From: Bacillota bacterium
GTDB lineage: Bacteria > Bacillota_I > Bacilli_A > RF39 > UBA660
NCBI GenBank assembly: GCA_023430885.1
Contig: JAEYYH010000023.1
Location: 124,001 to 188,000 of the forward strand
Direction of reading: 5' to 3'
DNA length: 64,000 nucleotides
The stretch's first letter is position 1. Every line of letters begins with the position of its first letter. Below the pieces are notes generated by a model, which was not told where the DNA came from, did no database searches, and saw only the letters and a program-made list of their open reading frames with translations. Position numbers and translations under genes: made by a program. Below are positions 1-8,019 of the stretch, piece after piece.

Positions 1-1709
1 TTGATGGTTTAGAAAATACTCAAGTATTAGCACAATTAGAAGAGAGAAAAGCAAGAACTGAAAAATTAATAGCAAGTTATCAAGCAGAGTTAGCTGATGA
101 AAATGCTATTGATAGAAGCAAAATACGTTTGGATCAAATAGAATTAGCTAATAGTCAACAAGGCATGAATGCTTTGAAAAATAGAGAGAATTTTTTAAAT
201 AATTCTATAGTAGTAACAATAGACAAAATAATTGGTGGAAATTTAGAGATAGATAATGGAGTAGAAACAAGAACAAATTCTGCAAATCCACTTCCATTTG
301 CTGCATCTGATGGTCTAAATCCAGAAGAAATGATCTCTCCAATTCCAGTTGGCAAAGTTAATGCTAACGATTCACTTGATTTTGAAGGCCTAAATCCAGA
401 AGGTTTTGGAGCAAGCGATGATGATTTCAATTTATTTGGTATCGAAAATCCTGCTTCGAAAAACGACGAGGATGGCAAAATTGAAGAAATTGATACAAGT
501 GAAGTAAATGAGAATTTAAGAAAAAAATCAAAATTAGATAAATTCAAAGCTGCATTTAAGAAACATTGGAGAAAAGTTGCTATAGTTGTTGCTTTACTTG
601 CAGGCTTAGCAGCAGGTTTAAAGGGCTGTGATCAAGATAAAGTTAATAAGGCTACAGATGCCATCATAAATAATGATGATGCTATGGAAGATGTTATTGA
701 TTCCCAAGATCCTGATAAGTCTTTACAAGATTTTTTAGATAAAAACGGCTTACAAATAGAAGACAATAAAGAGGATACTGCAACTCCAGTTAATGATGCA
801 GAAACAGCAAAACCAACTCAAAATCCTGCTGGCAATAACGGTAATTCTCAAGCTCCATATACTGAAAAAGCTCCAGAAGCAACTGAAAAGGCAGCTGAAC
901 CAGTAGATCCATCAACAATAGTTGATGAGCATCCTAATGTAGAAGTCACACCAGAACATGCTGAACCAGTAGATCCATCAACAATAGTTGATGAACATCC
1001 TGATGTTACTCCAACCCCAATTCCAACTCCAACACCTGATCAAGGCTTCGAGATTGATGAAGGAGGAGTGACAGGTGACGAAACTGTTCCGGATGATGCA
1101 TGGGATAATGAAAATCCAATTTCTACTAATACTCCAGCTCCTGTAGATAATGGTGGCGTTACAGGAAACGAAACTGTTCCGGATGATGCATGGGATAATG
1201 AAACTCCAGTAATTGAAGGATCAAGTACAAATGTTGATCAAACGGGAAATAATGTAGTTGGATCTGTTACGGTTGAAACGCCAGCTCCAACTCAAACTCC
1301 TACAACTCCTACCTCAACAACAACAATTGCTGTAAACCCTGGGGATGCATTAATTGTTAATGACAATGGAGTAAATTATGTGTCTGATAATAACTCTAAT
1401 TATCAAGCAAAAGAAAATGATCAAGATATTTTTGCAAATGATGCTGTTCAAAGTGTTTCAGTTGTAACTGATGAAAAAGGTAATGATACTATAAATGTTG
1501 AAATTAATAGTAATGATGCACAAAGAACAACAACTTTATCTGATGCTGATGTTGCGGCTATATCTGCAGAAAACAACATTAATTCTGATGAAATAGCTCA
1601 AATTGAAGCACAATATAAAGCTCAACAAGCAGCATTAGAAGAATTAAAGCAACAAGTACAAAGCTCTGAAAATACTGTAGCACAACCTACTACAGGAATT
1701 ACTAAATAA
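1..1709 (+). CDS. C-terminal part of a repeat-rich membrane-anchored protein
   Basis: The reading frame is open from the window edge (codons from base 3), so this is the 3' part of a longer gene; the first internal start-like codon (TTG at 129) is not a real start. One membrane segment lies at about 570-627, rich in Ala, Val and Leu and ending in Lys-Gly-Cys, after a basic stretch. The region beyond it is acidic and rich in Pro, Thr and Glu. It contains two near-identical copies of EPVDPSTIVDEHP and two of ETVPDDAWDNE, then a Gln/Ala-rich helical tail. This looks like a membrane-tethered protein with a low-complexity stalk. No enzyme domain is visible and the function is unknown. Confidence 0.8.
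   Translation, partial: DGLENTQVLAQLEERKARTEKLIASYQAELADENAIDRSKIRLDQIELANSQQGMNALKNRENFLNNSIVVTIDKIIGGNLEIDNGVETRTNSANPLPFAASDGLNPEEMISPIPVGKVNANDSLDFEGLNPEGFGASDDDFNLFGIENPASKNDEDGKIEEIDTSEVNENLRKKSKLDKFKAAFKKHWRKVAIVVALLAGLAAGLKGCDQDKVNKATDAIINNDDAMEDVIDSQDPDKSLQDFLDKNGLQIEDNKEDTATPVNDAETAKPTQNPAGNNGNSQAPYTEKAPEATEKAAEPVDPSTIVDEHPNVEVTPEHAEPVDPSTIVDEHPDVTPTPIPTPTPDQGFEIDEGGVTGDETVPDDAWDNENPISTNTPAPVDNGGVTGNETVPDDAWDNETPVIEGSSTNVDQTGNNVVGSVTVETPAPTQTPTTPTSTTTIAVNPGDALIVNDNGVNYVSDNNSNYQAKENDQDIFANDAVQSVSVVTDEKGNDTINVEINSNDAQRTTTLSDADVAAISAENNINSDEIAQIEAQYKAQQAALEELKQQVQSSENTVAQPTTGITK
898..1203 (+). repeat. Two pairs of in-frame tandem repeats in the stalk
   Basis: The coding DNA for EPVDPSTIVDEHP occurs near 898-935 and again near 961-1000. 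The DNA for GGVTGxETVPDDAWDNE occurs near 1066-1111 and again near 1153-1203. The copies are almost identical at the nucleotide level, which points to recent duplication within the gene. Confidence 0.7.
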
Positions 1710-1729
1710 ATAATAGGAGGATAAAAAGG

Positions 1730-1978
1730 ATGGAAAATAAAATTAACAAAGTTGTTACCTTAGCTAACGGAAAAAAATATTTTATTTTAAAACAAGCAAT
1801 ATATAAAGGTGAAAACTATTTTATGGTTGCGGAAGTTACTGAGGATGGAGAAGATTTAAAAGAAAAATTCAATATCCTTCATGAAACTGTAGAAGATGGT
1901 AAGACATTTATACAGTTTGAAAAAAATCCAAAAACTATTCAAATTATACTTAGTCACTTAAATATAGAAGAAATGTAA
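1730..1978 (+). CDS. Small uncharacterised protein (82 aa)
   Basis: An 82-aa protein starts 20 bases after the preceding stop, behind AGGAGG, so it is probably cotranscribed with the repeat-rich membrane protein. It is a mixed alpha/beta-looking polypeptide without signal peptide, membrane segment or cysteine cluster, with an early ANGKKYFIL strand and a closing helix. I do not recognise the family. It is followed directly by a good terminator, so it is the last gene of its unit. Confidence 0.75.
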   Translation: MENKINKVVTLANGKKYFILKQAIYKGENYFMVAEVTEDGEDLKEKFNILHETVEDGKTFIQFEKNPKTIQIILSHLNIEEM

Positions 1979-1992
1979 ATTTCTTCTTTTTT
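1967..1992 (+). terminator. Rho-independent terminator
   Basis: GAAGAAAT, loop GTAA, ATTTCTTC, then six T. The stop codon of the 82-aa gene lies in the loop region. Confidence 0.8.
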
Positions 1993-2036
1993 ATTTTTAA
2001 AAAGATAAAAAAAAATTAAATTAACTACCTTTATGG

Positions 2037-2042
2037 TATAAT
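2037..2042 (+). promoter_or_regulatory. Extended -10 promoter of the Abi_2 gene
   Basis: TATAAT preceded by TGG (extended -10) sits 16 bases before the ATG at 2059, which implies a leader of about 10 nt holding little more than the AGGTGAT ribosome binding site. Confidence 0.55.
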
Positions 2043-2058
2043 TATAATAGGTGATAGT

Positions 2059-2994
2059 ATGACAAATAGCAAAATATTTAAAAACTTAGACGAACAAATA
2101 GATATATTAAGATCTAAAGGATTAGTTATTAATAATGTAGATAAAGCAAAAGAAATTTTGTTTAGAGAAAATTATTTTTTTATAAGTGGATATAGACATT
2201 TATTTATGACATCAAGAAAAGATAGTCATTTTATAACTGGTACAACTTTTGAAGAATTATATGCTATGTTTTCTTTTGATAGAAAAATAAGAAATATTTT
2301 TTTCAGCTTTATATTGATAATAGAAAATAATATGAAGTCCATTATTAGTTATCAATTATCAAAAAAGTATGGTTATAAAGAGAAAGAGTATTTAAATCCT
2401 AATAATTTTACCCAAGATGCTATGAAAGCAAGACAGGTTTACGATATCTTAAATAAGATGCGTAGACAAATAAGAATAAACGGAAGAGAGCATACAGCTA
2501 CTCTCCATTATATTGATAATTATGGCTATGTTCCAATGTGGATATTAGTTAAAGTTTTATCTTTTGGAATTATTTCTGAATTTTATGGAATATTAAAAAG
2601 TGAAGATCAATTAAGAATTGCAGAAGTATATAGACTTGATGTAGAAACTTTAAGTATATACTTGAGCTTAGTTTCAAATTATCGTAATATATGTGCACAT
2701 GAAGAAGTACTTTATGATCATCGTACACAACGTTCTATTCCAGATTGTAAATATCATCAACAATTATGTATTGAAGTAAATGATGATGAGTATAAATATG
2801 GAAAAAACGATCTATATGCAATTGTAATTATTATGAAGCAAATGTTATCTGAAACTGAATTTAGAGACTTGATGAATCAAGTTAGCTATGAAGCAGATAT
2901 TCTGGAAGGAAGATTGCATTCTGTGTCAATTACAAGCATTTTAAACAGCTGTGGTTTTCCAAATAATTGGAAGGAAATAATGGATATTGATTAG
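2059..2994 (+). CDS. Abi_2 (AbiD/AbiF-type) abortive infection protein, HEPN-like
   Basis: A 311-aa protein of the Abi_2 family, known for phage-abortive proteins with a HEPN-type fold that act on RNA. Visible hallmarks are the N-terminal IDILRSKGLVI region, the ENYFFISGYRHLF segment, and near residue 217 NYRNICAHEEVLYD, which carries an R-x4-H motif (Arg-Asn-Ile-Cys-Ala-His) typical of HEPN ribonucleases. It has its own promoter and ends 9 bases before the htrA start, so the two may be cotranscribed. It stands alone outside the main defence island. The family assignment is firm; RNA cleavage and phage defence are inferred from the family. Confidence 0.85.
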   Translation: MTNSKIFKNLDEQIDILRSKGLVINNVDKAKEILFRENYFFISGYRHLFMTSRKDSHFITGTTFEELYAMFSFDRKIRNIFFSFILIIENNMKSIISYQLSKKYGYKEKEYLNPNNFTQDAMKARQVYDILNKMRRQIRINGREHTATLHYIDNYGYVPMWILVKVLSFGIISEFYGILKSEDQLRIAEVYRLDVETLSIYLSLVSNYRNICAHEEVLYDHRTQRSIPDCKYHQQLCIEVNDDEYKYGKNDLYAIVIIMKQMLSETEFRDLMNQVSYEADILEGRLHSVSITSILNSCGFPNNWKEIMDID

Positions 2995-3003
2995 GAGATA
3001 CTT

Positions 3004-4086
3004 ATGAGAGAAAAATTTATATTTGTAATTTCATTAATAATAGTTTTTTTTGTTGGAATAATTGGAACGGTAGCCGTATATAAATTATTACCTTCAAATA
3101 ATACTGTTGTTGAAAAAACTGTAAAGGATGTAACTGTTACTGAAAGCGATACTATAGCAAGTTCAATAGATAAAGTATCTAATTCAGTAGTATATATTGC
3201 TGCTGCATCTGGTAAAAGCAGCAGTACAGGGACAGGCTTTTTTTATAAAACAGATGATAAGTTTGGCTATATTATTACAAATAACCATGTTGTTGAAGGT
3301 AGTGATAAAGTTGAAATAACAACTGGTGCAGGGCAGACTGTACCAGCAACTATTCTTGGAGCTGATGAATATTCTGACATTGCAGTATTACAAGTTAATA
3401 AGGATGCAGTTACGATAACAGCTGAGATTGGTAATAGTACAGATTCATTAGTGGGAGATACAATATTTACTGTTGGTTCACCATTAGGAATTGATTATAT
3501 GAATAGTGTTTCTAAAGGTATTATTTCTGGTACAGATAGGACAGTTACCGTTTCTCTAACAAGTGGGGATTTTTTAATGAATGTACTTCAAATAGATGCA
3601 TCAATTAATCCAGGTAACAGTGGTGGACCATTATGTAATATAAATGGTGAAGTAATTGGTGTAACTTCTATGAAGCTTGTCGATTCATCAGTGGAGGGTA
3701 TGGGCTTTGCTATTCCAATTGAAATAGTTATGCCGACAGTAGAAAAATTAGAAGCTGGTGAAGCAGTTGAGAGACCTTATCTTGGTATATCAATGCTAAG
3801 TGTTGATGATTCTTGGCAACTATATAGAAATGGCATCTATTTAGATGATGATATCACTTCTGGAGTAGTAATAGTTTCAGTAGAAGCCGACAGTCCTGTA
3901 GCCAATGCAGGTTTGAAAAAAGGTGACATTATAACAAAAATTGATGGAAAAGGCGTAAGCACAGTAGCAGAGTTTAGATATCTGCTTTATAAACATGCAG
4001 TTGGAGAAACAGTGAAAGTAACATATATTCGTGATTCTAAAGAGAGCGAAGTTAGTGTTGTGTTAAGTAAAAGTGTTGGTGACTAA
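3004..4086 (+). CDS. htrA: HtrA/DegP-like membrane-anchored serine protease
   Basis: A trypsin-like protease with an N-terminal membrane anchor (residues 5-28), a protease domain and one C-terminal PDZ domain (about 255-355). The catalytic triad is visible as His95 (NNHVVEG), Asp125 (YSDIAVLQ) and Ser206 (GNSGGPL). The family degrades or refolds misfolded proteins at the outer face of the membrane. The single anchor, single PDZ layout and 360-aa length are usual for Bacillota HtrA/HtrB. The start ATG at 3004 follows AGGAGA. Closely linked to the upstream Abi_2 gene. Confidence 0.93.
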   Translation: MREKFIFVISLIIVFFVGIIGTVAVYKLLPSNNTVVEKTVKDVTVTESDTIASSIDKVSNSVVYIAAASGKSSSTGTGFFYKTDDKFGYIITNNHVVEGSDKVEITTGAGQTVPATILGADEYSDIAVLQVNKDAVTITAEIGNSTDSLVGDTIFTVGSPLGIDYMNSVSKGIISGTDRTVTVSLTSGDFLMNVLQIDASINPGNSGGPLCNINGEVIGVTSMKLVDSSVEGMGFAIPIEIVMPTVEKLEAGEAVERPYLGISMLSVDDSWQLYRNGIYLDDDITSGVVIVSVEADSPVANAGLKKGDIITKIDGKGVSTVAEFRYLLYKHAVGETVKVTYIRDSKESEVSVVLSKSVGD

Positions 4087-4102
4087 TTAACACTTTTCTT
4101 TT
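4069..4102 (+). terminator. Hairpin terminator or attenuator after htrA
   Basis: AAAAGTGTT pairs with AACACTTTT around the htrA stop codon and is followed by CTTTT. The nitroreductase ribosome binding site comes immediately after, so partial read-through is possible. Confidence 0.55.
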
Positions 4103-4112
4103 AGGAGGAAAT

Positions 4113-4655
4113 ATGGAATTTAATAAAGTTTTAGAAGATAGACGAAGTATAAGAAAATATAAAAGTGATTCGATAAGTGCTGACAATATAAAATATATAC
4201 TAAAAAATGCCAGTTTATCGCCATCAGCGCATAATAAACAGCCGTGGCATTATTTTGTATTTACAGGGGTAAAAAAAAGTGAACTCGAAAACCTAATTAG
4301 CGATTATATTACTAATAAACAGGAATTAACATATTATGAAAAAATAATGCGAAATTGTTTAGGATTTATTAAAGAAGCTCCAGTTGTCATATTAGTGTAT
4401 AGTACACTAGAAAAAAATGAGCTTAATGATTATTTATCATTAGGATCATCAATAGAACATATATGTTTGAGTGCAAAGAATATAAATATTGGTTCTTTAT
4501 GGTTAGGAGTAATATCAGATTTTAAAGAATTACTTCAAAGTAAATACGAATTTTCAAATATGAATTTGATATCAGCTGTAGTTTTAGGATATCCAGATGA
4601 AGAACCAAAAGAAAGACCAAGAAAAAACTTAGATGAAATTGTGACTTTTATGTGA
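4113..4655 (+). CDS. Nitroreductase family protein
   Basis: A 180-aa flavin-dependent nitroreductase-fold protein. RRSIRKYKSD at the N-terminus is the FMN phosphate-contacting segment, SPSAHNKQPWHYFVF follows, and there is a late LGYPDEEPKERPRK motif. Members reduce nitro compounds, quinones or flavins with NAD(P)H; the substrate cannot be read from sequence. Start at 4113 behind GGAGG. Ends with TGA, showing that UGA is a stop codon here. Confidence 0.9.
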   Translation: MEFNKVLEDRRSIRKYKSDSISADNIKYILKNASLSPSAHNKQPWHYFVFTGVKKSELENLISDYITNKQELTYYEKIMRNCLGFIKEAPVVILVYSTLEKNELNDYLSLGSSIEHICLSAKNINIGSLWLGVISDFKELLQSKYEFSNMNLISAVVLGYPDEEPKERPRKNLDEIVTFM

Positions 4656-4740
4656 CATTTTTATTTATATTTATTAAAAACATTTTATATTATTTTAAAA
4701 TATAGTATAATGTATTTATATGTTTATAGGAGGAAGTAAA

Positions 4741-5307
4741 ATGAATAAATTAAGAAATATATTTTTGTCATTAATGACAGCAGTATTAGTTATGGCACCT
4801 ACAGTAAAGGCAAATGCAGCAGAACCAATTAACTTTTATATATTCTATGGAGATGGATGCCCTCATTGCGAAGCAGCTATGGAATATTTAGATAGTTTAG
4901 ATGAAGCAGAAAGAGCAAAATTTAATTTAATTAAATATGAAGTTTGGGCTAATAGTGATAATGCTTCTTTAATGACATCTGTAGCAAAATTAATGGGAGA
5001 AGATACAAGTAAATTAGGTGTTCCTTTCATGATTATAGGAGACCAAACACTTGTTGGCTATGCTGATAATTATTCAGAAGATTTAATTACAGCAGCTATT
5101 GATAAAGCTTATAAAGCAACAGATAGATACGATTTAGCTAATAAAATAGATCTTTCATCTGGAAAAGTAGACGATGGCTCAGATACTCCAACAACAACAC
5201 CTGATAATTCTAATGGTACAAGTGATACAACAACTTTACTTGCACTTGGAATTATTGTTATTGGTGTAGTAGGACTTTTAGTATTTGCTAAAGTTAAGAC
5301 TAAATAG
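4741..5307 (+). CDS. Secreted, membrane-tethered thioredoxin-like protein (CPHC)
   Basis: The start at 4741 is chosen over an upstream in-frame ATG because GGAGGAAG lies just before it. The protein has a signal peptide (MNKLRN, then a hydrophobic stretch to about residue 27), a thioredoxin-fold domain with the redox motif GDGCPHCEAA and a cis-proline GVPFMI segment. A Thr/Asp/Ser-rich linker then leads to a C-terminal membrane helix followed by KVKTK. The layout suggests an extracytoplasmic thiol redox protein anchored at its C-terminus; the partner is unknown. Confidence 0.85.
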   Translation: MNKLRNIFLSLMTAVLVMAPTVKANAAEPINFYIFYGDGCPHCEAAMEYLDSLDEAERAKFNLIKYEVWANSDNASLMTSVAKLMGEDTSKLGVPFMIIGDQTLVGYADNYSEDLITAAIDKAYKATDRYDLANKIDLSSGKVDDGSDTPTTTPDNSNGTSDTTTLLALGIIVIGVVGLLVFAKVKTK

Positions 5308-5326
5308 ACGCTAAGCGTCTTTTTTA
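5306..5326 (+). terminator. Rho-independent terminator
   Basis: AGACGC, loop TAA, GCGTCT, then a T run, overlapping the stop of the thioredoxin-like gene. Confidence 0.85.
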
Positions 5327-5379
5327 TTGTTATACTAAATATAATATTTAAAGCATATTATGTTTAGAGGAGTGATAAT

Positions 5380-6729
5380 ATGAATATAAAAGGAGTTGTA
5401 ATAGATCCTGGTCATGGTGGAGATGATGGGGGAGCAACTGGTAATGGAATAATTGAAAAGAATTTAACGTTAAAAATATCACAAGAAATGTATAATAAGT
5501 TTAAAAGTCTCGGTATACCTGTATACATGACTAGAACCACAGATGAAACACTAGATCCAACAACTCGTGTAAATAGAATAAAGAATGCATTTGGTAATAA
5601 TGAAAATGTAATAGTCATCTCAAATCACATAAATGCTGGTGGTGCTGATGGCGCAGAAGTTATATATGCATTGAGAAATACATCGACACTATCTAATCTA
5701 GTATTAAATGAATTAGCAAAAGCAGGTCAAAATACTCGTAAAGCATATCAAAGAAGACTTCCAACTGATACTTCAAAAGATTATTATTTTATTCATAGAG
5801 ATACAGGAGTTACTCAACCTATTATAGTTGAATATGGCTTTTTAGATAGTACTGGAGATGATGTTTCACAGTTAAAGAATAACTATGCTAGATATGCCGA
5901 CGCTGTTGTAGATGCTGTAAGACAGTATATAGGGGCAACTGGTTATACGGTAAAATCTGGCGATAGTTTATGGAGTATAGCTAAACAATTTAATACGACA
6001 GTTGATCAAATAAAGCAATTGAATAACTTATCAAGCAATTTGCTTAATATAGGTCAAGTTCTAAAAATTCCAACAGCTGTCACTGAACAACCTACTAGTG
6101 ATTATAAGATATATATAGTTCAGTCAGGAGATTCACTATATCAGATAGCTAATAAAAATAATACAACGGTTAGTAAACTTCTTGATTTAAACAATTTAAC
6201 TTCAACTAGTTTATCAATAGGACAGCAAATAAAGATACCTATTACTGCAGCAGAGCCTGGTGGAGATTATATAAATTATACAGTTAAAAGTGGAGATTCA
6301 TTATATCAAATAGCTAGTAAATATAATACAACTGTTGATACTTTAAAAAGCTTAAATTCATTAAATACAACTTTATTAAGTGTAGGTCAAATAATTAAAT
6401 TGCCAATAGTAAATGTTCAAGAACAGGTCCCTCCCGGAGATTATATTGAATATAAAGTACAATCAGGAGATTCACTTTATAAAATAGCAAGTAAGTATGG
6501 TTTATCTGTTGATGAAATAAAAAATTATAATAATTTGACTAGTGAATTATTAAGTATAGGTCAAATTATAAAAGTTCCAATCATTTCGACTGTTACAACA
6601 TACACTGTAAAAAGTGGAGATTCACTATATCAAATAGCAAATCTTTACAATACTACAGTTGATGAAATAAAAAGAAAAAACAATTTAACATCAAATACAT
6701 TAAGTATAGGTCAAATATTGATATTATAA
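5380..6729 (+). CDS. N-acetylmuramoyl-L-alanine amidase with five LysM domains
   Basis: The N-terminal Amidase_3 domain (residues 1-187) begins with IDPGHGGDDGG, whose His is a zinc ligand, and continues with Glu26 (IEKNLTLKI), SNHINAG and a catalytic VEYGFLD glutamate. Five LysM modules follow, each opening with Y(T/I/K)V(K/Q)SGDSL and separated by short Pro-rich linkers. The enzyme cuts the lactyl-L-Ala bond of peptidoglycan. There is no signal peptide, so it may act in the mother cell or forespore, or be released by lysis; SleB- and CotZ-type genes nearby fit a spore-cortex role (inference). Confidence 0.92.
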   Translation: MNIKGVVIDPGHGGDDGGATGNGIIEKNLTLKISQEMYNKFKSLGIPVYMTRTTDETLDPTTRVNRIKNAFGNNENVIVISNHINAGGADGAEVIYALRNTSTLSNLVLNELAKAGQNTRKAYQRRLPTDTSKDYYFIHRDTGVTQPIIVEYGFLDSTGDDVSQLKNNYARYADAVVDAVRQYIGATGYTVKSGDSLWSIAKQFNTTVDQIKQLNNLSSNLLNIGQVLKIPTAVTEQPTSDYKIYIVQSGDSLYQIANKNNTTVSKLLDLNNLTSTSLSIGQQIKIPITAAEPGGDYINYTVKSGDSLYQIASKYNTTVDTLKSLNSLNTTLLSVGQIIKLPIVNVQEQVPPGDYIEYKVQSGDSLYKIASKYGLSVDEIKNYNNLTSELLSIGQIIKVPIISTVTTYTVKSGDSLYQIANLYNTTVDEIKRKNNLTSNTLSIGQILIL

Positions 6730-6755
6730 AAAGGTTACGTTAGTAACCTTTTAAT
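6728..6755. terminator. Bidirectional terminator
   Basis: AAAAGGTTAC, loop GTTA, GTAACCTTTT between the convergent amidase and SleB-like genes; A and T runs on both sides allow it to work on either strand. Confidence 0.8.
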
Positions 6756-7179
6756 GTATTGGTTTACAAATACCGGCATCTGGTTTGTAAAAACAATGAT
6801 TCTTATATTTCCCGGCAAAGTCCTGTTTCCACCATGTTCCCGCACAACTAGTTCCGGCTGCTGGAGCATAAAACCATAATGCATTAGTAGCAGGATAATA
6901 GTATTCCCCTTTTAATACTCGATCAGCTAAATTCTTTTCGGCTGTTGTAGGTGCACTAAAAAATAGCGGAGATGTGGCTCCAGAAAAACCTCCTGGATCT
7001 TGATATATCATATCATATATTGTGCGTATATCTACAAAGGTATAACAATCTGCTAAAGTTCTATTAACACCGACATTTCCTACCATAAGCATACCTAGTT
7101 CCCCTTCACCAACTGCTTCCGCTCTCATTAGTCTAGCAAGTAAATCTCTTTCGCTTGTAGTATATTTAACGATTCCCAT
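6751..7179 (-). CDS. SleB/CwlJ-type cell wall hydrolase
   Basis: A 142-aa protein matching the catalytic Hydrolase_2 (SleB) domain: ERDLLARLMRAEAVGEGELGM holds the catalytic Glu, followed by GNVGVNRT and an aromatic, Cys-containing C-terminal part (ALWFYAP, GTWWKQ). SleB and CwlJ are lytic enzymes that open cortex peptidoglycan during spore germination. It has no signal peptide or peptidoglycan-binding domain, so it resembles CwlJ more than SleB. Its neighbour is a LysM amidase in convergent orientation. Confidence 0.88.
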   Translation of the reverse strand: MGIVKYTTSERDLLARLMRAEAVGEGELGMLMVGNVGVNRTLADCYTFVDIRTIYDMIYQDPGGFSGATSPLFFSAPTTAEKNLADRVLKGEYYYPATNALWFYAPAAGTSCAGTWWKQDFAGKYKNHCFYKPDAGICKPIH

Positions 7180-7218
7180 ATAATCACCTAAATTATTATA
7201 TGAAAATAAAAGTATATA

Positions 7219-7247
7219 TTGTACAAAATATAAAATTATGTTATAAT
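7219..7247 (+). promoter_or_regulatory. Promoter of tRNA-Trp
   Basis: TTGTAC at 7219-7224, a 17-base spacer, and TATAAT at 7242-7247 preceded by TGT (extended -10), 20 bases before the tRNA. Confidence 0.7.
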
Positions 7248-7267
7248 TTAATTGCTTTCAAAAAACT

Positions 7268-7341
7268 AGGGGCGTAGTTAAATGGTATAATAATGGTCTC
7301 CAAAACCACTGTTGGGAGTTCGATTCTCTCCGCCCCTGCCA
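7268..7341 (+). tRNA. tRNA-Trp (anticodon CCA)
   Basis: The 7-bp acceptor stem AGGGGCG / CGCCCCT closes a cloverleaf with a D arm, an anticodon loop CTCCAAA (anticodon CCA at 7300-7302), a T arm with GTTCGATT, and an encoded 3' CCA. It stands alone, with its own promoter, just before the accessory island. Because UGA is a stop here, CCA reads UGG only. Confidence 0.93.
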
Positions 7342-7353
7342 AATTGTTAGAGT

Positions 7354-7411
7354 CACGGGGTAACCTCGTGTTTAGCCAGTAATTACAAGGGTAATTGCTG
7401 GTTTTTATTTT
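7354..7411 (+). terminator. Double hairpin downstream of tRNA-Trp
   Basis: A first hairpin, CACGGGG-TAA-CCTCGTG (7354-7370), is followed by CCAGTAATTAC / GTAATTGCTGG (7376-7401) and TTTTTATTTT. The second is a standard terminator; the first may protect the tRNA trailer. Confidence 0.75.
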
Positions 7412-7432
7412 GAACAAAAAAAGAGGTGAAAT

Positions 7433-7726
7433 ATGGAGATTTTAACTAAAAAAGTACAATTATTAGAAAGAATCGAAGAAAAATTTAAAAATTTGGTTCC
7501 AAATAAAGATGTTGAGTTAGAAATTATAGAAGGAGAGTTACTTGAGATAGATGCTACTAATGTATCTTTATTTAGACCACACAGAATAGTTTTTAGGAAA
7601 GGGAAGAGATTTATAGTAATTCTTTATTATGCTTCATTTATAAGGGAAAACGAGTGTTTTTACTTATATAATTTGTCTAATAAAGTTACTTTATTTGAGA
7701 TCAAACAAATGATTTCAAAATTATAG
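7433..7726 (+). CDS. Small uncharacterised protein (97 aa)
   Basis: A 97-aa ORF behind AAGAGGTG, starting just after the tRNA terminator. It has an N-terminal charged helix, then basic and hydrophobic strands (PHRIVFRKGKRFIVILYYAS). It has no cysteine motif and no signal peptide. I do not recognise a family. Its place between the tRNA and the recombinase suggests it is part of the island or a remnant of it. Confidence 0.55.
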   Translation: MEILTKKVQLLERIEEKFKNLVPNKDVELEIIEGELLEIDATNVSLFRPHRIVFRKGKRFIVILYYASFIRENECFYLYNLSNKVTLFEIKQMISKL

Positions 7727-7832
7727 AAAAAAACCAGCAATACTTTTTTTAGAGTTTTTTCATACTTATTTTTAGCATTTGCATTACCCATATATATGAG
7801 TAGAATTTATTTTCGTGGATTTTGTTTTTTCT

Positions 7833-7847
7833 TTATAAAATAAGGGT
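7833..7847 (+). repeat. 15-bp direct repeat, left copy
   Basis: TTATAAAATAAGGGT here recurs exactly at 10728-10742. The two copies bracket the membrane-protein gene and the recombinase pseudogene, so they could be the core of attachment sites; chance is possible in AT-rich DNA. Confidence 0.4.
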
Positions 7848-7862
7848 AAAATAAAAATTGTA

Positions 7863-7931
7863 GTTCACAATTAACCTACAATTTAGTTAACAATTAACCG
7901 ACAATTTTGTTCACAATTGACCTTAAAAATT
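7863..7931 (+). repeat. Three tandem 23-bp iteron-like repeats
   Basis: Copies start at 7863, 7886 and 7909. The shared core is GTTnACAATTrACC followed by an ACAATTT-like tail; the third copy is more diverged at its 3' end. Regular 23-bp spacing (about two helical turns) with no coding frame suggests a protein-binding array such as recombinase, replication-initiator or repressor sites. Confidence 0.65.
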
Positions 7932-7981
7932 TGCCACAATCTTTCCACTCCATAAAGTCTTTGCAAGTGTTATAATATAGT

Positions 7982-8019
7982 AAAATGAGATAACTCTAGA
8001 TTGAGCCATCTCATTTTTT
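7982..8019 (-). terminator. Terminator of the 252-aa membrane protein gene
   Basis: AAAATGAGAT and ATCTCATTTT (with an inner CTC/GAG pairing) form a long stem around the 3' end of the minus-strand gene; its stop codon lies in the stem. Confidence 0.7.

Noticed and set aside
7376..7401. Tie between the tRNA terminator and the 37-bp repeats
   Set aside because: Both contain AGTAATTAC-like stretches, but similarity ends after about 9 bases and the structures differ, so a common origin is not supported.
7863..7931. Possible CRISPR array
   Set aside because: The three units are directly adjacent at 23-bp spacing without spacers, and no cas gene is present anywhere in the window.
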